Assembly: GCA_900542115.1 (NCBI GenBank)
Contig: UQMC01000087.1
Span: 1 to 8,922 of the forward strand
DNA from: an uncultured Oscillibacter sp.
GTDB lineage: Bacteria; Bacillota; Clostridia; Oscillospirales; Oscillospiraceae
Direction: 5' to 3'
Length of the DNA stretch: 8,922 bases
Position numbers and translations under genes: made by a program. The notes below the pieces were generated by a model that was given only the letters and a program-made list of their open reading frames with translations, did not search any database and had not been told where the DNA came from. Positions 1 through 6,576 of the stretch are shown in pieces (the stretch's first letter is position 1; each line of letters starts with the position of its first letter).

Positions 1-473
1 AAGAAGACCGCACCGCCGGAGGCGTCGATTCTCTCAAACCACGATGTATCGTTGAGGTCGCAGGGGATGTTTTCCTCCCGATCCCTGGCCGGGAGTAGCT
101 CGTTGCGCACAGCGATGACGTCAGGAAAGTCCAGATTGTAGAGCTTGCACTTACCGTTATCGCAAGCCCGACCTGTGCGGTCCAACCCGCAGCCGAGATT
201 CACCACCGCCGCATTGGGATGACTTTTCAGATACTCCCGCACCTCGAAGGCAAGGTCGTTCTGCCGCATGGCAACCTCTAAAAAGCCAAACCGCTGCATG
301 AGTCTGTGGGATTTCTTCTGAAGCGCCGAAAAATTATAGTCCACCGCATTCACCAGCCGCAGTGCCGTTTCGTCCCGATAGAGGCTTGGATATACCTCTG
401 CGCACATTTTCCGTGTATAGAGTGGGATGATCAGCGTTTCCTGTACAGTGTTTTTCTCGATTTTATAGTTCAT
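1..473 (-). CDS. LCM/PPM-family class I SAM-dependent methyltransferase, C-terminus outside window
   Basis: The frame opens at ATG 473 and stays open to base 1, giving 157 codons of an O-methyltransferase related to leucine carboxyl methyltransferase and TcmP-type polyketide methyltransferases. The SAM-binding loop is VVNLGCGLD at about residues 90-98. The family's second motif, YNLDFPDVIAVRNELLP, follows at 112-128. A GGGAGGGGG ribosome binding site lies just upstream and fixes the start. The preceding small ORF overlaps this ATG, so translation is probably coupled. It resembles the methyltransferase at 4995-5783, which carries the matching motifs VVNIACGLD and YNLDLPETMAVREKLLP, so the operon contains two diverged paralogues. 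The loop here has an unusual insert (RTGRACDNGKC) with two cysteines between motif I and the acidic strand. The usual family length is 260-280 aa, so roughly 100 residues lie beyond the left edge. Family assignment is firm; the substrate is unknown. Confidence 0.85.
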   Translation of the reverse strand, partial: MNYKIEKNTVQETLIIPLYTRKMCAEVYPSLYRDETALRLVNAVDYNFSALQKKSHRLMQRFGFLEVAMRQNDLAFEVREYLKSHPNAAVVNLGCGLDRTGRACDNGKCKLYNLDFPDVIAVRNELLPARDREENIPCDLNDTSWFERIDASGGAVF

Positions 474-636
474 GGTTTTCCCCCTCCCTGCAAGTAATTC
501 CCACACTCTGCCTCCAGCGCCTGCCATAGGTCTTTGCCATTTCCTCCGCCACCGGCAGTGCGCCGCGATAGCATACGCCGCCGTGGGGCATCACCATCAG
601 TTCCGGGTACTCTTGTCCGAACTCAAAATATTTCAA
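463..636 (-). CDS. Small hypothetical ORF between hydrolase and methyltransferase, probably frameshifted
   Basis: A 57-codon frame begins at TTG 636, with AGGTGG about 7 nt upstream, just after the stop of the thiazoline-carboxylate hydrolase gene. It ends at TAA 463-465 inside the next methyltransferase gene. The first ~34 residues look like real protein (KYFEFGQEYPELMVMPHGG, then GALPVAEEMA). The tail in this frame is arginine-rich and unconvincing. In the adjacent frame the same DNA reads KDLWQALEAECGNYLQGGGK and ends in TGA 470-472, which would give the ATGA overlap used elsewhere in this operon. One base therefore seems to be missing near 532-535 (GCAAAGACC against an expected GCAAAGGACC or similar). 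The intact product would be about 55 aa. I do not recognise the family, and no membrane segment or metal motif is visible. It may be an accessory peptide of the methyltransferase or hydrolase, or simply a decaying gene. Confidence 0.5.
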   Translation of the reverse strand: MKYFEFGQEYPELMVMPHGGVCYRGALPVAEEMAKTYGRRWRQSVGITCREGENHEL

Positions 637-648
637 TACTCCGCCACC

Positions 649-1284
649 TCACACTCGTTTCTTTTGATATCCGCAGTCGCAGTAAGGGTCGCCGGAGGCC
701 AGCGTGTACTGCCGCACAAAATTCGTCACGCCGCCCGCCTCGCTCATGGCGTAGTCCAAATGACACATGGCGGGTGTCAGGTCATAAAGCCCCAGCTCCT
801 GCATCAGCGTGCAGATGCCGCATTTCGTGAAGCGCCCCTCATAACCGCTGCCGTCGGGATACTCGTAAAAGTCCATGTTCCACGAGTAGGGGTTGCGGTC
901 AGCTGCCTTCCGGGCGGCGGTGGCCTTCATTCCGGCAATATCCTTGGGCGTGAACTTCGACTTGCCGCTCTGGCGGCAGAACCACTTCATCAGCGGCGTC
1001 ATCTGAGCGTTCTCATAGTATACCGTCAGCGCCTCTGTATCCGGCCGCTTCGGCATACAGAGAACGAACGCCCCCAGCATGGCGCAGCCAATGATGTTCA
1101 ATTGGAAGCGGTCGGCCTTTTCAAACTCCGGCAATTTGGCGATGATCTCTTTGTATTTCGGCTTGGCGCTTTTGGTGATCTGCTTTGCGGTGGCTGCATC
1201 ATAGCCCAGTACCGCCGTCAGCTGCGTCTGAAACGATTTCGCAAACACGGCCCACATCGCCATAGGGATTCCCATCCAACGCAT
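649..1284 (-). CDS. L-2-amino-thiazoline-4-carboxylic acid hydrolase-family protein
   Basis: This 211-aa protein belongs to the ATC-hydrolase-like family. Its founding member opens the thiazoline ring of 2-amino-thiazoline-4-carboxylate to give N-carbamoyl-cysteine; many clostridial members have unknown substrates. The C-terminal half shows the family pattern: FTKCGICTLMQELG at residues 152-165, then MCHLDYAMSE at 173-182, then YTLASGDPYCDCGY at 193-206. Cysteines at 155, 158, 174, 202 and 204 could bind metal or be catalytic. A longer frame reaches up to 1383, but its first 33 residues are basic, look non-coding and lie inside the preceding gene. I chose ATG 1284 because GGAAAGGGG lies upstream and the previous stop is 1 nt away. 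Assignment is from motif recognition and is fairly confident for the family, not for the reaction. It is cotranscribed with hydrolases on one side and a methyltransferase on the other. Confidence 0.8.
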   Translation of the reverse strand: MRWMGIPMAMWAVFAKSFQTQLTAVLGYDAATAKQITKSAKPKYKEIIAKLPEFEKADRFQLNIIGCAMLGAFVLCMPKRPDTEALTVYYENAQMTPLMKWFCRQSGKSKFTPKDIAGMKATAARKAADRNPYSWNMDFYEYPDGSGYEGRFTKCGICTLMQELGLYDLTPAMCHLDYAMSEAGGVTNFVRQYTLASGDPYCDCGYQKKRV

Positions 1285-1285
1285 T

Positions 1286-2218
1286 TTACTTTTCCCCTTT
1301 CCATTCTGCCAGCACCCGGCACATCCGTTTCTCGATGTCTTTCCGGGTCTCCCGGCATTCCTTCGGATATTTCCGGGCCGCATGGAAGGCCCATTTCACA
1401 AATAGGCCGGAGCCAACCGGCAGCATAATTTTCAGCATCCCCTCCGGGAAAACGAAGTGGGTGCCGTGGGCATAAACCATCGTCTCGATCTCGCATTCAT
1501 GCGGTTTTTCGGCAAGGCGCTTTTCCATCCGGCGGATATACTTTGCGGTGTCCCACAGCGCATCGTCCTCCGCGCCGATCAGCAGCAGCTTTCCCCGGAT
1601 GTTTTCAACGGGAATGTATTCTTCCGGCTCGATCGGATGAGCTGTCTCGGAATCGTCAAACAGCTTGCGGGAGTTTACCATATCGCCGGCGCGTTTGCTC
1701 TCGGCGGCGATGCAATGCCAATAGTCGGGATGCTGATAGCAAAACGGCATATAGGGCAGCGGCTTGCCCCGGTAGGAGAACAGCGATTCACCCTCGACCG
1801 GCCACTCCTTGCAGCCGTCCCTTTTGCCCTGCAGAAAGCCCTGCCACACAAAGTCGCTGGGTGTCATGGCAATGGTCAGGGTGATATCCGGGAACATGGC
1901 AGCCGCTGTCAGCGCAAGCGTTCCGGTGGTCGATGCACCGGCAATGCCGATCTTTCTGTTACCGTTAGCTTTCAGCCATGAAATTGCCGTCTCCACACGC
2001 TCAAGCGGGTAATTATGATGTCCGTAATCTTTTTTCGCGGGCGACATTGTGAGCACGTTCACGCCGCACCCGCAAAGCCATTTCACTGCCGAGCGCGCAA
2101 GCCGATCCTCCGGATCATCCCCAATCATCGCGATGACCGCACAGTCTGAACCGTCGGCACACGCCCAATACGCACCGTAAAAGCCGGCGGTTCCCACATC
2201 AAAGTGCTGATGCTTCAT
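1286..2218 (-). CDS. Alpha/beta hydrolase, BAAT acyl-CoA thioester hydrolase / dienelactone hydrolase-like
   Basis: A complete 310-aa alpha/beta hydrolase resembling the C-terminal catalytic domain of bile-acid-CoA:amino acid N-acyltransferases and acyl-CoA thioesterases. The nucleophile elbow is GIAGASTTG, with Ser96 as candidate nucleophile. The candidate acid is Asp218 or Asp219 in LLLIGAEDDALWD, and the candidate histidine is His251 or His254 in YAHGTHFVFP. These come in the right order and spacing for a Ser-Asp-His triad. No signal peptide is seen, so it should be cytosolic. The ATG overlaps the preceding hydrolase stop as ATGA, with GGAGGG upstream, so the two are translationally coupled. 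Family members cleave thioesters, esters or lactones; here it could release an acyl intermediate or hydrolyse a small ester. The substrate cannot be read from sequence. Confidence 0.85.
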   Translation of the reverse strand: MKHQHFDVGTAGFYGAYWACADGSDCAVIAMIGDDPEDRLARSAVKWLCGCGVNVLTMSPAKKDYGHHNYPLERVETAISWLKANGNRKIGIAGASTTGTLALTAAAMFPDITLTIAMTPSDFVWQGFLQGKRDGCKEWPVEGESLFSYRGKPLPYMPFCYQHPDYWHCIAAESKRAGDMVNSRKLFDDSETAHPIEPEEYIPVENIRGKLLLIGAEDDALWDTAKYIRRMEKRLAEKPHECEIETMVYAHGTHFVFPEGMLKIMLPVGSGLFVKWAFHAARKYPKECRETRKDIEKRMCRVLAEWKGEK

Positions 2219-2991
2219 TGCTTTCCCTCCATAATGTCCTTCACCAACTGCACCCAGCGCTCCGGATAACAGGCCAGCAGCTCCTCGTGCTGCAAGTCCT
2301 GCTCATGAATGGCTGGGTTTGCAAAGTGCCGTTCATAGCGCTCGCGGTATTTCTCACCCATTTTGAGCGCATAGAAAATATGAATCTCTGTTCCCGGAAC
2401 GTTGATCTTGTCCGGCAGCGGGGTGACAAGGTCGGAATAGAACTGATTCTTGCAGCTCTGCACGGTCACATAAGGTCGTGCGCCGCTGAGCATCTCCATG
2501 AACGCTTGCACATAACCGCCCATTTCCGACTTTCGCTGCGTGAGGCGTTTTTGCAGTAATCGACTCTTGAACCGTCCGCCCCGTATCACCGGGTAGATCA
2601 GCGGCAGCAGCAGATTTGTTTGCAGCTTTGCCGCAATGGGAGATGCTTGGTCAAGATCAGAGCTGCCGAGAATTCCGTAATCCATATGAATATTCCCCCG
2701 CGCCGCCAACAGCCCTACAAAGGAGCCGCCCAGCGAGCAGCCGTAGGCCGCCCGGATATGTCCGCCGCTATGCTCCTGAATGTAAGTTTCTATTTTCTCT
2801 GTTTCCTCCAGTATAGTGGGAAACTCGGTATGTTCCGTCTCATCGAAGCCGTCGTAGCTGATGCAGAGAACGCGATAGCTGTCCGCCAGCAGCGGAATGA
2901 CCCGTCCAAAATTGCCCTTCCAGTGGCAGCAGGTGCCGGGGAGCAGCAGGATGACCAGCGCGTGCTCCGCACCGAAGGAATAAACTTTCAT
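2215..2991 (-). CDS. Alpha/beta hydrolase (258 aa), paralogue of the one at 5785-6573
   Basis: A complete small alpha/beta hydrolase. LVILLLPGTCCHW at residues 12-24 forms the first core strand and oxyanion region, and AAYGCSLGG at 81-89 is the nucleophile elbow with Ser86. LQHEELLACYPERW at 233-246 carries the probable catalytic His235. It aligns over its whole length with the hydrolase at 5785-6573 (AYGCSMGG and MAHAELVMVHPEKF there). Where that paralogue has its acid loop YWYGDDEKKD, this one reads IFYALKMGEKY, so the usual aspartate is absent at that place; a nearby glutamate may substitute. Its ATG overlaps the metallo-beta-lactamase stop by 4 nt. It is probably cytosolic with unknown substrate. 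A short-chain esterase, a lactonase or a non-hydrolytic member are all possible. Confidence 0.8.
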   Translation of the reverse strand: MKVYSFGAEHALVILLLPGTCCHWKGNFGRVIPLLADSYRVLCISYDGFDETEHTEFPTILEETEKIETYIQEHSGGHIRAAYGCSLGGSFVGLLAARGNIHMDYGILGSSDLDQASPIAAKLQTNLLLPLIYPVIRGGRFKSRLLQKRLTQRKSEMGGYVQAFMEMLSGARPYVTVQSCKNQFYSDLVTPLPDKINVPGTEIHIFYALKMGEKYRERYERHFANPAIHEQDLQHEELLACYPERWVQLVKDIMEGKQ

Positions 2992-3851
2992 CTTCCCACT
3001 CCCTTCAGGAACCCGCTCTTTGCCATTTTTTCCGTGTCGTCCGATTCATCATAAGCGTCATAAGGCGCGGTGGGGTCGGGAACCCGCTTTCGGAACGGTG
3101 AGCAAAGCTTGTCCTTATGGGCAAAGGCGAACTCGAAGTTGTCCGTCCAGCCGGTGTGCCCGGTGAGAAATACCAGGTGAAGATCGCGGGTTTGCAGCTT
3201 CCGCTCCAGCGCCGCCAGCGATTTCACCGCCAGCTTGTTGTCCTCCGCCAGAGCGGAGATAAAGCTGTACCCGCCGTCGGCCCCGAACCAGAGGGTATCG
3301 CCGGTGAAAAGATACCGGTCGTCGATGAGATAGACCATATGTCCCCAGGTGTGGCCGGGGACTAAGAAGCACTCAATTTTAATGCCGTCGATGTCGAGAA
3401 TCTGCCCGTCCGTGAGCAACACTTTTTCGTTATGGATGGTCACCTGCGGCAGCTTGTAGAGATGATAAATGACCCTGCGGCGCACCTCACCGGTGAGATA
3501 GCGGTTTTCGATTTCGCCGATGTACAGCTTTGCTTTTTTGAACAATCCCGGGCTGTCTGTCTCCACCGCGCCCACGTGGTCGGTGTCCTGATGAGTGATG
3601 AGGATGTGCCGGATGGACTGCGGGTCAATGCCCAGCCAGCCCATTTTTTCTGCCAGCCGGTCGTAGTTGTACCCGGCATCGATCATGATGGTGGTGTCGC
3701 CCTTGCGGTAGAAGAAGATGTTCGCCACCCACTCCCGCACGCAGGCCACGCGCTCATCCACCCAGCCGGTGTTCAGCGGCTTGAATATCTCCTTGCCGCG
3801 GTACATCTTGCTCATTTCTCTTTTCTGAAATTCGGTCGCTTTCTTTGACAT
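2988..3851 (-). CDS. Metallo-beta-lactamase-fold hydrolase
   Basis: A complete 287-aa MBL-fold protein. The metal-binding motif is ITHQDTDHVG, giving His87, Asp89, Asp91 and His92. It is followed by His167 in VPGHTWGHMVYL, Asp185 in LFTGDTLWF and His232 in FLTGHTGWTD, which is the complete ordered ligand set of the superfamily. The second histidine of the classical HxHxDH motif is replaced by aspartate (HxDxDH), a variant found in many bacterial MBL hydrolases. It has no signal peptide, so a secreted beta-lactamase is unlikely. Lactone, thioester or phosphoester hydrolysis is more likely. The start at ATG 3851 is supported by TAAGGAGG 9-10 nt upstream; that TAA is the stop of the 16-codon remnant. 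It lies between the eroded segment of the operon and two alpha/beta hydrolases, overlapping the next gene by ATGA. Confidence 0.9.
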   Translation of the reverse strand: MSKKATEFQKREMSKMYRGKEIFKPLNTGWVDERVACVREWVANIFFYRKGDTTIMIDAGYNYDRLAEKMGWLGIDPQSIRHILITHQDTDHVGAVETDSPGLFKKAKLYIGEIENRYLTGEVRRRVIYHLYKLPQVTIHNEKVLLTDGQILDIDGIKIECFLVPGHTWGHMVYLIDDRYLFTGDTLWFGADGGYSFISALAEDNKLAVKSLAALERKLQTRDLHLVFLTGHTGWTDNFEFAFAHKDKLCSPFRKRVPDPTAPYDAYDESDDTEKMAKSGFLKGVGR

Positions 3852-3864
3852 CGGTATTTCCTCC

Positions 3865-3915
3865 TTACAGCAGCGCGCCCAGTCCCAGCCCTTCCAGAAT
3901 CGTTTGTAAAATCAT
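3865..3915 (-). pseudogene. 16-codon remnant of a probable membrane protein N-terminus
   Basis: Between the chimeric gene and the MBL gene, an ATG at 3915 preceded by GGAGAAGCAGG opens a frame reading MILQTILEGLGLGALL and then TAA 3865-3867, directly before the AGGAGG of the MBL gene. The peptide is hydrophobic and resembles the beginning of a membrane-spanning protein that I recall in similar clostridial clusters, where it continues with further hydrophobic residues. That comparison is from memory. The simplest reading is a deletion that removed the rest of such a gene and left the start joined to the next gene's ribosome binding site. An alternative is a genuine tiny peptide that couples translation across the 76-nt gap. 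Confidence 0.35.
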
Positions 3916-3927
3916 CCCTGCTTCTCC

Positions 3928-4371
3928 TCATTCTGCTTTCCGGCAGTTAAACCATGCAATACTTTTCAGGTTTCCTACGCACACTTCGTCATATGCATCT
4001 TTCAGCCGCGCCTTCAGGCTGGAGACTGTCTCATAGGGCGGTGTGAAAAACCCTGTCTTTTCATAAACATGCCGGACAAACCAATCCGTCCGCCTGTGCT
4101 CGCCCATCACATAAAAGCAGCCGCAGAATGTCCCGCCGGGTCTCAAGACCCGGAAAACCTCCCGGTAAGCGGCCTCTTTGTCCGGGAAAGCGTGAAAGCC
4201 GTTCATTGTAATTGTTTCATAATATGCCTTGCGGTCAGTGGGCGTAAAAACGCCGCGGTACCGGTTCTGCTTTTCGATTCCCTTTTGCAGCGCATCTTCC
4301 GGCAAAGCGAACGCCTTTTTCGCACCGGAGAGTTTATAAGCCATGCGAAGGATAGATGCAAAAATACTCAT
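3928..4371 (-). pseudogene. Chimeric remnant: alpha/beta hydrolase N-terminus fused in frame to methyltransferase C-terminus
   Basis: The 147-codon product joins two unrelated protein parts. Residues 1 to about 55 (MSIFASILRMAYKLSGAKKA onward, up to KAYYETIT) resemble the cap-like N-terminus of a clostridial alpha/beta hydrolase, but no nucleophile elbow follows. Residues about 56-147 (MNGFHAFPDKEAAYREVFR, VLRPGGTFCGCFYV, TDWFVRH, FFTPPYET) are the C-terminal half of a class I SAM methyltransferase; its glycine-rich motif I is missing. The join is around MNGFH (4192-4206), a short sequence both families seem to share, so deletion between microhomologies is the likely origin. I chose ATG 4371 because AGAAG precedes it and the hydrolase homology begins there; an upstream ATG at 4404 adds a poor extension overlapping the previous gene. 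The open frame is intact and could be translated, but neither activity should remain. Identification of the N-terminal part rests on memory of homologues. Confidence 0.7.
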
Positions 4372-4382
4372 GCTTGATCTTC

Positions 4383-4988
4383 TCATTTCCGCGCCGTGAT
4401 GCACAGCCAGCTTTTCTTTTTGCGTATCTGCACCTCGTAAAAGCCTGTCTGCTCCAGATACGCCTTTAATTCAATGTCCTTGTAGATGGTCATGCCGCCG
4501 ATGATCTCTGTCCACTTCTCATCCTTGTCCGTGTCGCCGCTACTCTCGTTGCAAATGAGAAATGTCCCGCCGGGCTTCAGCACCCGATAGACCACCCGGA
4601 AGCACTGCGGCAGATCAGGCCAGAAATAGACGGTTTCAAAGGCCGTGACCGCATCAAACCAGTCATCTGCGAAAATCATATCCGCCACGCTGCCTTGCAG
4701 GACGTCGCAGCGCCCCTCCGCGATGGCGGTCTCGTTGACCTTTTTCGTCTTCTCCACGCTGACGGGCGAATAGTCGATGCCCTTCACGATCCCCTGCGGG
4801 CATTTTTTCAGAAGCCTCTTGATATTTGCCCCGCCGCCGCAGCCGCAGTCCAGCACCTTGGCATCTGGCGCAAGCTCCAAAAATTGAAGCCCCCACCGCG
4901 CCACAGGACTGTGACCCAGATTCATCATGGCAACCATGAGCTTCCCGCCAAGCCCCACAGGCTTGCGGGTGTTTTCGAAAAACGACAT
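4383..4988 (-). CDS. Class I SAM-dependent methyltransferase (201 aa)
   Basis: A complete methyltransferase of the UbiE/Methyltransf_11 type. Motif I is KVLDCGCGGGANIKRLL at residues 44-60, and the SAM-ribose acidic residue is Asp72 in VKGIDYSP. FDAVTAFETVYFWPDL at 111-126 is motif II, and YRVLKPGGTFLICNE at 134-148 is the following strand. The usual length for the fold is 200-250 aa, so it is intact. The start at ATG 4988 follows the upstream stop by 6 nt, with AAAGGAG across that stop as ribosome binding site. It lies directly after the LCM-type methyltransferase and before the chimeric remnant, so three methyltransferase genes or pieces stand in series. A soluble small-molecule methyltransferase is most likely. 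The acceptor is unknown. Confidence 0.88.
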   Translation of the reverse strand: MSFFENTRKPVGLGGKLMVAMMNLGHSPVARWGLQFLELAPDAKVLDCGCGGGANIKRLLKKCPQGIVKGIDYSPVSVEKTKKVNETAIAEGRCDVLQGSVADMIFADDWFDAVTAFETVYFWPDLPQCFRVVYRVLKPGGTFLICNESSGDTDKDEKWTEIIGGMTIYKDIELKAYLEQTGFYEVQIRKKKSWLCITARK

Positions 4989-4994
4989 CCTCCG

Positions 4995-5783
4995 TCACTC
5001 CTTTTCCAGAACGATGATCTTATTGGAAATATTCCGCACGGCGGGCAGCCTGTCCAGCAGCCTGTAAATTGGCGCAAACGCCGCCATACCCTCCGTCAGA
5101 CTGTATTCCTCCACAAACCGAAAATCCGGCAGCATTGCCGCAAGGGCCGGACCGTCTTTTACACCCCAGGTGAACTTTGCGTTGCTTCCCTCGATGGATT
5201 TTTCCTGAAATCGCTTCACGATTATCGGATTCATCGTTTCTACAAATACTGTGGCTTTCTCAAAGCGATGGGAAATCACTCTGAAAATTCTCTGCACATC
5301 CGCTTCTGACAGATACATGGTCAGCCCTTCAATGACGATCAGCACCTGCACATTCTGCTCGCTGATTTCGCTGCCCCAATCTTCCATGGCGGACATGGCA
5401 ATCTGCGAAATCGTGCCCCTTTCCGGCAGAAGTTTTTCCCGCACCGCCATCGTTTCCGGCAGATCGAGGTTATACCAATGCGCATAACCCGACATCCGAT
5501 AGCAGCGGGTATCCAGCCCGCAGGCGATATTGACGACCACCGCACCCGAATGCGCCGCAAGCCACGATTTTGTCAGCTTATCCAGCACAATGGTCCGGGC
5601 AATGACGCCGCTGCGCATGGCCGTGTCCTTGTCCGCAAGGGAAAAATCGTAGTCCAGCTTTTCGATGAGTTCTTCCGCTTTTGCGTCGTGGATCGCACCT
5701 CTGCCGTTGCTCTCCTTCGCCCTTGCATAAACGGTTTGCAGCATGGTCTCCGGCACGCCGGAGAGCTTGATTATTTCTCTCAT
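4995..5783 (-). CDS. LCM/TcmP-type class I SAM-dependent methyltransferase (262 aa)
   Basis: A complete O-methyltransferase of the leucine-carboxyl-methyltransferase superfamily, which includes PPM1, TcmP and mycobacterial S-adenosylmethionine-dependent methyltransferases. Diagnostic motifs are VVVNIACGLDTRCYR at about residues 82-96 (SAM loop), WYNLDLPETMAVREKLLP at 103-120, and VLIVIEGLTMYLSEADV at 147-163. TcmP-like members methylate carboxyl or hydroxyl groups on small molecules and polyketides. The start codon is 1 nt after the upstream hydrolase stop (TGACATG), with GCGGAGG in the end of that gene as ribosome binding site, implying coupled translation. A paralogue begins at 473 near the left edge. 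No membrane or export signal is seen. Family certain, acceptor unknown. Confidence 0.9.
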   Translation of the reverse strand: MREIIKLSGVPETMLQTVYARAKESNGRGAIHDAKAEELIEKLDYDFSLADKDTAMRSGVIARTIVLDKLTKSWLAAHSGAVVVNIACGLDTRCYRMSGYAHWYNLDLPETMAVREKLLPERGTISQIAMSAMEDWGSEISEQNVQVLIVIEGLTMYLSEADVQRIFRVISHRFEKATVFVETMNPIIVKRFQEKSIEGSNAKFTWGVKDGPALAAMLPDFRFVEEYSLTEGMAAFAPIYRLLDRLPAVRNISNKIIVLEKE

Positions 5784-5784
5784 G

Positions 5785-6573
5785 TCATATTTCCTCCGCT
5801 TGCGTAGTCAGAAATTTTTCCGCATACCGGCAGAATTTTTCCGGGTGTACCATCACCAGCTCCGCATGGGCCATCTTGGGGATGCCATGGATGCGCGCCT
5901 TAGGGAAATAGCGCTTGATGAACCGGATATCCCGCCTGCGATCCTTCTTTTCGTCGTCGCCGTACCAGTAGGTGATTTTCGCGCCGATTTTAGCGGAGCG
6001 CTTCGGAAGCGCATAGTTGTTGGCAGACCAGAATACATTGCGGATCGTCCGATTGGAAAAGGTTTTGAGATAGACTTCCATGGCGTCGTACTCCTTTTTG
6101 GGGTCGTGCCCTGCGGGGGTGAACCGTTCCGGCGGAAAGGCCGCTTCCAGAATTTTTCGGCTGTTCGCCGCCATTTTAAAGGACACAATATCCCGCCAAA
6201 GCAGCAGCTTTCGCACCGGGTAGAGCAGCTGATAGGGCGTGATCCCGCCGTCGATAATGGCCCGGTCGATGGGCATTTCCCCCAATGCCAGCATACGGGT
6301 TAGGCAGGCGCCGCCCATGGAGCAGCCATAGGCCCCACCCAGACGGGAGACGCCGTGGATCTTCAAATAGGAGATCACTTCATCCACGGTCTGCTCCACG
6401 GAGGTAAAGTCGCCGGGATACTCCGGCTGATGGCCGTCATATACCACCTGAAAAACATGCCAGCTCTGAGAAAGCAGCGTGATCGTGTCGGCAAAGGCCC
6501 ATACAGGCTCTGCCGTGCAGGGGAAAAACAGCAGCGTCCGCTCCTGCGCCTGCCCGTGTTCCAATATCTGCAT
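5785..6573 (-). CDS. Alpha/beta hydrolase (262 aa)
   Basis: A complete alpha/beta hydrolase. RTLLFFPCTAEPVW at residues 12-25 is the oxyanion-strand region, and GGAYGCSMGGACL at 79-91 the nucleophile elbow with Ser85. ITYWYGDDEKKD at 200-211 offers Asp206/207 as acid, and PKMAHAELVMVHP at 232-244 offers His236 as base, so a full Ser-Asp-His triad is visible. It is a diverged paralogue of the hydrolase at 2215-2991, which lacks the acid at the equivalent position. The gene starts 3 nt after the first methyltransferase, whose end (GGAGGGG) doubles as ribosome binding site. It is cytosolic by absence of a signal sequence. Likely an esterase, thioesterase or lactonase acting with the methyltransferases on a shared small molecule; this role is inferred from neighbourhood only. 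Confidence 0.87.
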   Translation of the reverse strand: MQILEHGQAQERTLLFFPCTAEPVWAFADTITLLSQSWHVFQVVYDGHQPEYPGDFTSVEQTVDEVISYLKIHGVSRLGGAYGCSMGGACLTRMLALGEMPIDRAIIDGGITPYQLLYPVRKLLLWRDIVSFKMAANSRKILEAAFPPERFTPAGHDPKKEYDAMEVYLKTFSNRTIRNVFWSANNYALPKRSAKIGAKITYWYGDDEKKDRRRDIRFIKRYFPKARIHGIPKMAHAELVMVHPEKFCRYAEKFLTTQAEEI

Positions 6574-6576
6574 GGC

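Noticed and set aside
1284..1383. Upstream start for the ATC-hydrolase-family gene
   Set aside because: The extra 33 residues are basic, fall inside the preceding gene and lack a ribosome binding site; ATG 1284 has GGAAAGGGG and 1-nt spacing.
472..1428. Long plus-strand open frame of 318 codons
   Set aside because: It lies antisense to the ATC-hydrolase-family gene and neighbours, is rich in His/Arg/Ala, shows no family motif and has no proper ribosome binding site; it is a shadow of GC-rich minus-strand genes.
3432..3848. Plus-strand open frame of 138 codons
   Set aside because: Exactly opposite the N-terminal half of the MBL gene, whose metal motif is intact; no independent coding evidence.
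2988..3851. Antibiotic-resistance beta-lactamase
   Set aside because: No signal peptide and a HxDxDH motif; the context is metabolic, so only the fold is supported.
4371..4404. Upstream start for the chimeric gene at 4404
   Set aside because: It overlaps the methyltransferase end and adds residues without homology; the recognised hydrolase N-terminus starts at 4371.
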